Of a stretch of 64,000 nucleotides of DNA, positions 56,112 through 64,000 are shown piece after piece. The notes beneath the pieces are model-generated. The model worked only from the letters and a program-made list of their open reading frames with translations, was not told the DNA's origin and did no database searches. Source of the DNA: an uncultured Eubacterium sp. Its GTDB lineage: Bacteria > Bacillota > Clostridia > Lachnospirales > Lachnospiraceae. Both the position numbers and the translations under genes were made by a program. The stretch lies in the NCBI GenBank assembly GCA_945910225.1, contig CAMDYG010000006.1, positions 1 through 64,000 on the forward strand, in the 5' to 3' direction. Each line of letters starts with the position of its first letter. The stretch's first letter is position 1.

Positions 56112-57203
56112 ATGATAGATAAGATTAAGAAGCTTCCTTTATTCTGGAAGATATACTGGATAGTTATAGCGGTTGTGATGACAGGATTCATTGTATTATG
56201 GGTATGGATGTGGAGTTCACTCACAACATATGAGAATACAAGACCAGAGCATGCAATTAAGAATTTTATTAAGCAGATAGAGTCAGAGAAGACAGATTCT
56301 TTGTTGGAGTATACTAAAACATCAGATACGCCATATGAGTCAGAAGATGAGAAGAATGAAGCTGTTAAGGCTTATCTGAAAGAATATTTCAGCAATGCTG
56401 AATGGACATATACTAAGAAGTCTGGTGATTACACAGATGCAAGACCTGCTTATCAGTTAAAGAAGGATGGAGAGAAGACAGGAATAGTTGTTTTCTTTGA
56501 AAAAGATCCAGAAAAGAAAAATAAGCAATGGAAGATAGAGTCAATAGATGGTCTTGAATGTATGGGAACTGATTATGAGATAACAGTGCCTAAGGATTCA
56601 GTAGTAACAATAGATGGAACAACGCTTGGCAGTGAATATATTACAAAGACAGAGGAAGCAAAGGGACTTACTAATGTGTCAAAATATATCAATGCACCAC
56701 AGGCTACAACATATACAATTAATTCAGTTTATAAAGAACATGATATTAAAGCCAAAGGTCCTTTATATGGCAGTGAACTTACGTTGATCAGTAATGAAGA
56801 TGGAAAGATGGATTTTGGCTTTGAGGTTAATAATGGAATAGTAACAGACAATGAAAGCCGCATAAAAGATATTACTAAAGCGTATGGTAACTATATAGTT
56901 AATTATGGTAAGTTTTCAGATTTGTCTCCATATGTTCTCTCTGGAACATATGCATATTCGTATCTTTCAAAAATATCAACTACTAACATATGGTTTAGTA
57001 TTAATCAGGAACCAGAATACTTCGATATGAAAGTATTTAATTATCAGTCATATACTAAAGATTGTTTCTCATGTGAAGTTTCATTTAATGAGAAAGTAAC
57101 TTATGATAATGACAATACAATCGAGTATCCGACACATATTCAGTACATATTTGTAAAGAGAAGTGATAAATGGTATGTTGCCGATCTTACAATTATGAAA
57201 TAG
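56112..57203 (+). CDS. Hypothetical single-TM extracytoplasmic protein
   Basis: N-terminal TM (IYWIVIAVVMTGFIVLWVWMW), soluble remainder; 38 bp after the NAGPA gene. Confidence 0.75.
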   Translation: MIDKIKKLPLFWKIYWIVIAVVMTGFIVLWVWMWSSLTTYENTRPEHAIKNFIKQIESEKTDSLLEYTKTSDTPYESEDEKNEAVKAYLKEYFSNAEWTYTKKSGDYTDARPAYQLKKDGEKTGIVVFFEKDPEKKNKQWKIESIDGLECMGTDYEITVPKDSVVTIDGTTLGSEYITKTEEAKGLTNVSKYINAPQATTYTINSVYKEHDIKAKGPLYGSELTLISNEDGKMDFGFEVNNGIVTDNESRIKDITKAYGNYIVNYGKFSDLSPYVLSGTYAYSYLSKISTTNIWFSINQEPEYFDMKVFNYQSYTKDCFSCEVSFNEKVTYDNDNTIEYPTHIQYIFVKRSDKWYVADLTIMK

Positions 57204-57220
57204 AGAAGGTTAATATATAG

Positions 57221-57266
57221 AAAAAGGGATGTCGCACACCAAAAATTAGTGCGATATCCCTTTTTT
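57221..57266. terminator. Terminator between convergent genes
   Basis: aaaaagggatgtcgcacaccaaaaattagtgcgatatccctttttt. Confidence 0.85.
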
Positions 57267-57267
57267 G

Positions 57268-58503
57268 TCAGTCGCTATCTTTAGGAAGAGACTGCATATA
57301 CTGATGCATTGATTCTGCAACAATTTTACTGTGTGCAACAGCTTCTACTACTGTTCTTGCACCATTGACAACATCACCTGATGCAAATATACCAGGACGG
57401 CTTGTGTGTCCGGTCTCATCAGCATCAAGAAGACCTCTTGCAGTAGCTTTAAGACCTGTTGTAGTGTTGACAATACGGTTCTGCGGTCCCTGACTGATAG
57501 AGATAATGACACTGTCAGAGTGATGAAGGGTATCGGTTCCTTCTATATCGGTAAAAGTTCCATCTTCGTTCTCGATAATATCACGGAATATAACACCATC
57601 ATCCTTAATCTCAACAGGGCGTTTATTGTATTCAAATGTAATTCCTTCAAGCTGTGCATAGCTGAATTCATATTTGCTGGCTGCAACTTCTTTAGTGATA
57701 GAGAAACAGATAACATTGCGGGAACCTTTTCTTTTGGCAGTTCTTGCAACATCCATGGCAGCGTTACCTGCACCGATAACGATAACAGTTTCACCGAGAT
57801 GGTAGCTGTCAGGGTTATTGAGGTAATTGATTCCAAAGTGGACATTACCGAAAGTCTCTCCTTTTATATGAAGTGAATTAGGCTTCCATACACCGGTACC
57901 AATGAATATAGATTTGTAACCATCACGGAACAGATCATCAATACCGATTGCACCACCGATAGTTGTGTTAGGACGAATCTTAATTCCTTTTAAGGCAAGA
58001 TGTCTGTACTCGATATCGTCAAGAACAGTCTTAGGAAGTCTGAACTCAGGAATACCATATCTTAATACGCCACCAATCTTGTCCTTTCCTTCAAATATAG
58101 TAACCTGATATCCATATCTTGCGAGGATAATCGCAATTGTGATACCTGCAGGACCGGAACCAATAATAGCAACTCTCATGCCATTAGAGGGTTTAGGACC
58201 TTCCGTCATCTGGTTGGCATATGTACTTGAAATATAGTTCTCAATAGTAGAAAAATGTACGGGAGCACCTTTTCTTCCGAGTACGCAGTGTCCCTCACAC
58301 TGGTTTTCATGATTGCAGATAAGACTACACACTGTAGTAAGCGGGTTGTTCTCGAAAAGCATTTTACCAGCTTCGTTAAGCTTGTTCTCTTTAAGTAAGC
58401 GGATTGCCATAGGAATATTAGTACCAATAGGACATCCTTTCTGACACTGTGGCACTTTACACTGTAAACAGCGGTTGGCCTCATCCATAACATGTAATGC
58501 CAT
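57268..58503 (-). CDS. GltD-like NAD(P)-dependent oxidoreductase
   Basis: ANRCLQCKVPQCQKGCPIGTNIP; AIIGSGPAGITIAIILARYGYQVTIFEG; VVIGAGNAAMDVART. Confidence 0.92.
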   Translation of the reverse strand: MALHVMDEANRCLQCKVPQCQKGCPIGTNIPMAIRLLKENKLNEAGKMLFENNPLTTVCSLICNHENQCEGHCVLGRKGAPVHFSTIENYISSTYANQMTEGPKPSNGMRVAIIGSGPAGITIAIILARYGYQVTIFEGKDKIGGVLRYGIPEFRLPKTVLDDIEYRHLALKGIKIRPNTTIGGAIGIDDLFRDGYKSIFIGTGVWKPNSLHIKGETFGNVHFGINYLNNPDSYHLGETVIVIGAGNAAMDVARTAKRKGSRNVICFSITKEVAASKYEFSYAQLEGITFEYNKRPVEIKDDGVIFRDIIENEDGTFTDIEGTDTLHHSDSVIISISQGPQNRIVNTTTGLKATARGLLDADETGHTSRPGIFASGDVVNGARTVVEAVAHSKIVAESMHQYMQSLPKDSD

Positions 58504-58534
58504 AATATATCCCCCTTTAAAGATATTATATTGT

Positions 58535-58698
58535 GAATTGTGCGTCTGGTAGGCCTGCTGTCCGGTGTCTGTCTGTGGCGCTGAAATTCAGTTTTCCTCG
58601 CTTAGCAGGAGTAAGAAGCTGCTGTCTGCAGAGTTTGTCACAATTCATTCCAGCACCACAGACAGACACCAGACAGCAGGATACACACGCGCAACTCA
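58535..58698. repeat. Long imperfect inverted repeat, possible structured RNA or MITE-like element
   Basis: cctgctgtccggtgtctgtctgtggcgctg (58554) matches the reverse complement of cagcaccacagacagacaccagacagcagg (ends 58680) at 28/30; weaker extension outward. Confidence 0.85.
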
Positions 58699-58859
58699 AC
58701 TAACTAAATCATAGCATTTTTTAATGTGGAATTAAAGGGGAAGTTTGACGAAAGCGTGGTTGAAAGGCGGGCTGTTTTGTGGATTTTTTTGGTAAAATAT
58801 AGTATGATATAATTTAATGAAATTGTATGCTGTGGGGTGCAGCAGGGAAGGAATTTAAG

Positions 58860-60494
58860 ATGCCAGTTACAGAGTACTTAGAGCGTAATGCGAGAGAATA
58901 TCCAGATGAGGTCGCATTGGTAGAACTTAATCCAGATGAGAAGGATACCAGGAGAATGACATGGAAGGAGTTCGGTCTGATTGAGCCAACAACTTACTCA
59001 CCATATCGAAGAGAGATTACATGGAGTGTATTTAACGAGAAAGCAAACAGATTCGCCAATATGCTTATTGGCAGAGGAATTAAGAAGGGCGACAAGGTTG
59101 CTATTATTATGTATAACTGCCTTGAGTGGCTGCCTATATATTTCGGAGTATTAAAGACAGGTGCGATAGCAGTACCATTTAACTTCAGATATGATTCAGA
59201 TGAAATCTATTACTGTGCGGAACTTGCAGAAGTAGATGTTATTGTATTTGGACCACAGTTTATAGGACGAATTGAAGTAAATGCAGAGAGATTATCAAAG
59301 GGAAGACTCCTTATCTATGTTGGAGATAACTGTCCAAGCTTTGCAGAAAGTTATCGTGAGCTGGTTGCAGACTGTTCAAGTAAAGCACCTGATGTAACTA
59401 TAACAGAGGATGATTATGGGGCAATATATTTTTCATCAGGAACAACAGGATTTCCTAAAGCTATTCTTCATAAGCACAGAAGTCTTACACAGGCGGCTGA
59501 GATGGAGCAGAAGCATCATGGAACAGGAAGATATGACACATTTTTATGTATACCACCACTTTACCACACAGGAGCGAAGTTCCACTGGATGGGAAGCCTT
59601 GTGGCAGGAAGCAAAGCCGTACTTCTTAAGGGAACCAAGCCAGAGACAATTCTTAAGGCGGTATCAGATGAAGAATGTACAATCGTGTGGCTGTTAGTGC
59701 CTTGGGCTCAGGATATATTAGATGCACTAGACAGAGGAGACATCAAGTTATCAGATTACAGGCTTGACCAGTGGAGACTTATGCATATAGGCGCACAGCC
59801 AGTTCCCCCTTCACTTATCAAGAGATGGAAGGAATACTTCCCTAAGCACCAGTACGATACCAACTATGGACTTTCAGAATCAACAGGTCCAGGTTGCGTA
59901 CATCTTGGTGTTGAGAATATCAATAAAGTTGGTGCTATCGGAATTCCAGGATACAGATGGGAATGTAAGATAGTTGATGAAGACGGCAATGAAGTTAAGC
60001 AGGGCGATGTCGGAGAACTCTGTGTTAAAGGACCGGGTGTCATGACATGCTATTACCGCAACGAGGAAGCTACTAAGGAAGTTCTTAAGGACGGCTGGTT
60101 ATATACAGGTGATATGGCTATGCAGGACGAGGATGGTTTCTACTTCCTTGTAGACAGAAAGAAGGATGTTATCGTAAGCGGTGGAGAAAACATTTATCCG
60201 GTTCAGATAGAGGACTTCATCAGAAGATTTAATAAGGTTAAAGATGTAGCAGTTATCGGACTTCCAGATCACAGACTTGGTGAAAAGACAGCGGCTATCA
60301 TAGAAGTTAAGGACGGCGTTACATGTACTAAGGAAGAGATAGAGAATTTCTGTATGGAACTTCCAAGATACAAGCGTCCGAAAGAGATTATATTTGCAGA
60401 TATTCCGCGTAATGCTACAGGAAAGATTGAGAAGCCAAAGCTTCGTAAGATGTATGGCGCAGACAGACTTGTAGAGCAGGAAAATAAAGGCTGA
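58860..60494 (+). CDS. AMP-forming acyl-CoA synthetase
   Basis: YFSSGTTGFPKAILHKH; YGLSESTGPG; GWLYTGDMAMQDEDGFYFLVDRKKDVIVSGGENIYP; NATGKIEKPKLR. Confidence 0.92.
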   Translation: MPVTEYLERNAREYPDEVALVELNPDEKDTRRMTWKEFGLIEPTTYSPYRREITWSVFNEKANRFANMLIGRGIKKGDKVAIIMYNCLEWLPIYFGVLKTGAIAVPFNFRYDSDEIYYCAELAEVDVIVFGPQFIGRIEVNAERLSKGRLLIYVGDNCPSFAESYRELVADCSSKAPDVTITEDDYGAIYFSSGTTGFPKAILHKHRSLTQAAEMEQKHHGTGRYDTFLCIPPLYHTGAKFHWMGSLVAGSKAVLLKGTKPETILKAVSDEECTIVWLLVPWAQDILDALDRGDIKLSDYRLDQWRLMHIGAQPVPPSLIKRWKEYFPKHQYDTNYGLSESTGPGCVHLGVENINKVGAIGIPGYRWECKIVDEDGNEVKQGDVGELCVKGPGVMTCYYRNEEATKEVLKDGWLYTGDMAMQDEDGFYFLVDRKKDVIVSGGENIYPVQIEDFIRRFNKVKDVAVIGLPDHRLGEKTAAIIEVKDGVTCTKEEIENFCMELPRYKRPKEIIFADIPRNATGKIEKPKLRKMYGADRLVEQENKG

Positions 60495-60520
60495 TAAGAA
60501 TACATAGAATGGAGATTGTT

Positions 60521-62266
60521 ATGAAAGAATTAATGCTGGGCAATAAGGCAGTTGCAAGAGGAATGTATGAAGCAGGCTGTAAGGTAATATCAAGTTATCC
60601 GGGAACACCAAGTACAGAGATAACAGAAGAAGCAGCCAAATATGATGAAATATACTGCGAATGGGCGCCTAATGAAAAAGTTGCATTAGAGGCAGCACAC
60701 GGAGCAACACTCGGTGGAGTAAGAGCAGCATGTGCAATGAAGCATGTTGGTTTAAATGTGGCAGCAGACCCATTATTTACAATATCATATCAGGGACTTA
60801 ACGCAGGACTTGTAATCTGTGTAGCAGATGATCCGGGAATGCATTCATCACAGAACGAACAGGATTCAAGACATTATGCATTTGCAGCTAAAGTGCCTAT
60901 GCTTGAGCCAGCAGATTCAGAAGAATCAAGACTTTTCGTTAAGGAAGCATATGAGATATCAGAGAAGTACAATACACCAGTATTTATCAAAATGTGTACA
61001 AGAGTTGCACATTCACAGAGCGTTGTATGTCCAGAGGAAAGAGTAGAGCCTGCACAGGTTCCATATGTAAAAGACCCAACTAAGGTCATGATGACTAAGA
61101 ATTCAAGGGATGCACATGTAAGAGTTGAGCAGAGAACGCTTGATCTTATTCAGTACGCAGAGACAAGTGGAATTAACAGAATTGAAGAGTGTGCCGAGGG
61201 AAGTCTTGTCAATGGCAAGAAGATAGGTGTTATCACATCTTCAACATCATACCAGTATACGAAGGAAGTATTTGGAGATAAAGTAAGCGTACTTAAGCTT
61301 GGTATGGTATATCCACTTCCAGAGAAGCTTATAAAAGATTTCGCAGATGGCAAGGATGAAATCTATGTAATAGAGGAGCTTGATCCAATTATTGAGAACC
61401 ACTGCAAACAGTTAGGAATACAGGTTCATGGTAAAGATACATTTCCAATATGTGGAGAATTCTCACAGAATCTTATTAAGAAATGTATGGGAATGGAAGA
61501 ACCTGAATACTCAACAATAGATGCACAGATTCCGGGCAGACCACCTGTTATGTGTGCCGGCTGTCCACACAGAGGAATATTCTACATTCTTCACAAGAAG
61601 AAGATTATGGTATACGGAGATATTGGATGTTATACATTGGGTGCTGTTGCACCGCTTAATGCAATGGATCTTAATGTCTGTATGGGAGCGTCATGCTCAG
61701 GACTTCATGGCTTTAACAAGGCTATGGGAGAAGCAGGAGAGAGCAACAGCGTAGGTGTTATCGGAGATTCAACATTTATGCATTCAGGAATGACTGGAAT
61801 TACAGACATATCTTACAACATGAGTAATTCAACAGTAATCATTCTTGATAACTCAATCACAGGTATGACAGGACATCAGCAGAATCCTACAACTGGTAAG
61901 AACTTAAGAGGCGAGCCGGCAGGAAAGGTTGACCTTGAAGCATTATGCAGGGCGTTAGGCTTTAACAGAGTAAGAGTTGTTGACCCATACGACCTCGCAG
62001 CCGTTGAGACAGCAGTAACAGAGGAGCTTGCAGCTAAAGAGCCATCTATAATCATAAGCAGAAGACCATGTGTAATGATTAAGGGAACTGTCCATAAGCC
62101 TGCAATCGCAATTAATCAGGACAAATGTAAGGGCTGTAAGGCATGTATGCAGATTGGCTGTCCTGCTATATCATTCAAGGATAAGAAAGCACATATTGAC
62201 CCAACATTATGTATCGGATGTGAAGTGTGCAAGCAGATGTGCAGATTCGATGCAATAGGAATGTAG
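60521..62266 (+). CDS. iorA: Indolepyruvate ferredoxin oxidoreductase, alpha subunit
   Basis: GNKAVARGMYEAGCKVISSYPGTPSTEI; PPVMCAGCPHRGIFY; GDSTFMHSGMTGI; two C-terminal 4Fe-4S motifs. Confidence 0.96.
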   Translation: MKELMLGNKAVARGMYEAGCKVISSYPGTPSTEITEEAAKYDEIYCEWAPNEKVALEAAHGATLGGVRAACAMKHVGLNVAADPLFTISYQGLNAGLVICVADDPGMHSSQNEQDSRHYAFAAKVPMLEPADSEESRLFVKEAYEISEKYNTPVFIKMCTRVAHSQSVVCPEERVEPAQVPYVKDPTKVMMTKNSRDAHVRVEQRTLDLIQYAETSGINRIEECAEGSLVNGKKIGVITSSTSYQYTKEVFGDKVSVLKLGMVYPLPEKLIKDFADGKDEIYVIEELDPIIENHCKQLGIQVHGKDTFPICGEFSQNLIKKCMGMEEPEYSTIDAQIPGRPPVMCAGCPHRGIFYILHKKKIMVYGDIGCYTLGAVAPLNAMDLNVCMGASCSGLHGFNKAMGEAGESNSVGVIGDSTFMHSGMTGITDISYNMSNSTVIILDNSITGMTGHQQNPTTGKNLRGEPAGKVDLEALCRALGFNRVRVVDPYDLAAVETAVTEELAAKEPSIIISRRPCVMIKGTVHKPAIAINQDKCKGCKACMQIGCPAISFKDKKAHIDPTLCIGCEVCKQMCRFDAIGM

Positions 62267-62296
62267 TTTAGACAGGTAACTGAAGGGAGATTCAAT

Positions 62297-62869
62297 ATGA
62301 CAAAGAATATTATGATAGTTGGTGTTGGCGGACAGGGAACTCTTCTTGCCAGCAAGATGTTAGGATATGTATTATTAAAGCAGGGATATGATGTTAAGGT
62401 TTCAGAGGTACACGGAATGAGCCAGAGAGGCGGTTCTGTTGTAACTTATGTAAGATATGGTGAAAAGGTATATTCACCGGTAATCGATAAAGGTGAGGCT
62501 GATGTTATCATTTCATTTGAGCAGTTAGAGGCTGCAAGATGGGTTGAATTCTTAAAGAAGGACGGCGTTATCATCACTAATACACAGAAGATGGAACCAA
62601 TGCCTGTAATTACAGGGGCAGCAGAGTATCCGGAAGGACTTATTGAGAAGCTTACAGCAGCAGGAGCTAAGGTAGATGCGAAGGATTTCCTTGCACTCGC
62701 TGAGGAGGCAGGTTCTTCTAAGGCTGTTAATATAGCACTTATGGGAAGATTTTCAACATACTTCCCTGATATTACAGACGAGCAGTGGCAGGATGCCATA
62801 GAAAAAAATGTTCCAGCTAAATTCCTTGAGCTTAACAGAAAAGCATTTGAACTGGGAAGAAATGCTTAA
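62297..62869 (+). CDS. iorB: Indolepyruvate ferredoxin oxidoreductase, beta subunit
   Basis: NIMIVGVGGQGTLLASKMLG; VHGMSQRGGSVVTYVRYG. Confidence 0.95.
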   Translation: MTKNIMIVGVGGQGTLLASKMLGYVLLKQGYDVKVSEVHGMSQRGGSVVTYVRYGEKVYSPVIDKGEADVIISFEQLEAARWVEFLKKDGVIITNTQKMEPMPVITGAAEYPEGLIEKLTAAGAKVDAKDFLALAEEAGSSKAVNIALMGRFSTYFPDITDEQWQDAIEKNVPAKFLELNRKAFELGRNA

Positions 62870-62886
62870 ATAATGTTTAATAATAA

Positions 62887-62926
62887 ATGGAGCAGGTGGA
62901 TTAAATTCCATCTGCTCCATTGGTTT
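62887..62926 (+). terminator. Terminator after iorB
   Basis: atggagcaggtggattaaattccatctgctccattggttt. Confidence 0.75.
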
Positions 62927-62949
62927 ATATTGTAGTATTAGATTATTAT

Positions 62950-63444
62950 TTAGTTATTGTCACCGAATATTACATGTCTTACTGGTGTAAGTGCATATAA
63001 AAGGATCATTCCGATAATTCCGCACACTATTATCTCTCCAGCACCAACTGTAACAAAGAACATTGCAAACATTCCCTCTGAACCATAGGCAAATTTAAGT
63101 ACAAATGGTACGATGATTGTGTTAGCAACAATTGGTGGAACAGGGGCAAGCCATTTGTTCTTTCTTAACAGATATGTTCCGATTGCACCAATAAGTGTCG
63201 CAATGCTTCCAAATACCACATCCCATACAATTGCACCACCAAGAATGTTGGCGATTATACATCCAACGAATAATCCCGGGATTGCTGCCGGTGTAAAGTA
63301 AGGCAGAATTGTGAGTGCCTCGGCAATTCTAAACTGGATTGGTCCAAAACTTATGTAGTTAAAGATTACTACAAGTACTACATAGATTGCTGCAATAACA
63401 GCGGCCTGTGTGATGAATTTCACACTCATTCCTTTTTTCTTCAT
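62950..63444 (-). CDS. queT: QueT-family ECF transporter S component
   Basis: YISFGPIQFRIAEALTILPYFTPAAIPGLFVGCIIANILGGAIVWDVVFGSIATLIGA. Confidence 0.9.
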   Translation of the reverse strand: MKKKGMSVKFITQAAVIAAIYVVLVVIFNYISFGPIQFRIAEALTILPYFTPAAIPGLFVGCIIANILGGAIVWDVVFGSIATLIGAIGTYLLRKNKWLAPVPPIVANTIIVPFVLKFAYGSEGMFAMFFVTVGAGEIIVCGIIGMILLYALTPVRHVIFGDNN

Positions 63445-63454
63445 ATTCAATTAT

Positions 63455-63497
63455 CTCCTTTAGTTTTGTTTTACGTGTGGAAGGTCTCGAACACACG
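63455..63497 (-). ncRNA. preQ1-I riboswitch candidate
   Basis: Minus-strand CGTGTG-TTCGAGACCTTC-CACACG-TAAAACAAAACTAAAGGAG: P1 hairpin, A-rich tail, loop CCTT able to pair with AAGG of the SD. Confidence 0.78.
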
Positions 63498-63627
63498 ATT
63501 TATTGCTGGACTATAACACAGCTTGTGTAGTTTAGCAGATTATTGAATGGTTGGCAAGTGCATTTTATGATATAATGAGCGTTAGAAGGGAGACGCATTA
63601 AGATACGGAAAATGCGTTTAAACATAA

Positions 63628-63909
63628 GTGATGATTAAGATTATTGTAATATATTTACTGATTATTAATATAGTAACATTTGCTTTGTATGGAATCGATA
63701 AATGGAAAGCAATACATAACAAATGGCGCATAAGGGAAGCAACACTTCTTATTACAGCATTTATTGGCGGTTCTTTGGGAGCTTTTATAGCAATGCAGAC
63801 GTTCAGACATAAAACGAGGAAATGGTACTTTAAATACACGATTCCTGTTATGCTTGTTGTGCATGCGATAGTGCTGATCTTACTAGTAGTGAAACTACAT
63901 AATATGTAG
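63628..63909 (+). CDS. DUF1294 family membrane protein
   Basis: GIDKWKAIHNKWRIREATLLITAFIGGSLGAFIAMQTFRHKTRKWYFKYTIPV. Confidence 0.9.
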   Translation: MMIKIIVIYLLIINIVTFALYGIDKWKAIHNKWRIREATLLITAFIGGSLGAFIAMQTFRHKTRKWYFKYTIPVMLVVHAIVLILLVVKLHNM

Positions 63910-63923
63910 TTATAGTGAAAAAA

Positions 63924-63966
63924 TTAACGCAGGCTGTTATTATTAATAATAGCCTGCGTTAATTTT
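63924..63966 (+). terminator. Terminator
   Basis: ttaacgcaggctgttattattaataatagcctgcgttaatttt. Confidence 0.85.
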
Positions 63967-64000
63967 ATACGTTATAATTTAAGGATGTCAGCTGCATTTT

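Noticed and set aside
58554-58680. Retron or group II intron RNA explanation for the long inverted repeat
   Set aside because: No reverse transcriptase or intron-encoded protein in the window; terminal features of these RNAs not visible.

Overview
This 64-kb window looks like ordinary chromosome from a low-GC, pectin-degrading Lachnospiraceae-type Firmicute (Lachnospira/Eubacterium eligens-like; an inference from gene content). I saw no integrase, transposase, phage module, CRISPR array, tRNA or rRNA. Core blocks: rpsF-ssb-rpsR-gdpP-rplI-dnaB; mecA; GH18/cwlD/sua5/LMW-PTP/rpiB/dCMP deaminase; a complete F-type ATP synthase operon with a Na+-type c-subunit signature; PBP1; PRPP synthetase; dnaD/dnaC-like helicase-loading genes; murC; glgC-glgD; spoVG; two giant secreted pectinases (PL9 pectate lyase and CE8 pectin methylesterase); pth-mfd; aldolase-ilvE; acyl-CoA ligase-iorA-iorB; queT. 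Main items for follow-up: (1) a dense cluster of about 7 DnaA boxes, several directly abutting, between murC and the helicase-loader genes; (2) a Ser/Thr-kinase::MinD/ParA-like fusion overlapping a second MinD/ParA-like protein, both with P-loops lacking the usual lysine; (3) a ~165-nt long-arm inverted repeat in a divergent intergenic region at 58.5-58.7 kb; (4) a preQ1-I riboswitch-like pseudoknot in front of queT; (5) a 423-bp duplicated module in the PL9 protein whose visible differences are all silent, with an upstream array of AAAGTA-type repeats; (6) hairpins at the starts of cwlD and the aldolase gene. All assignments were made by eye from motifs; no searches or folding calculations were run.
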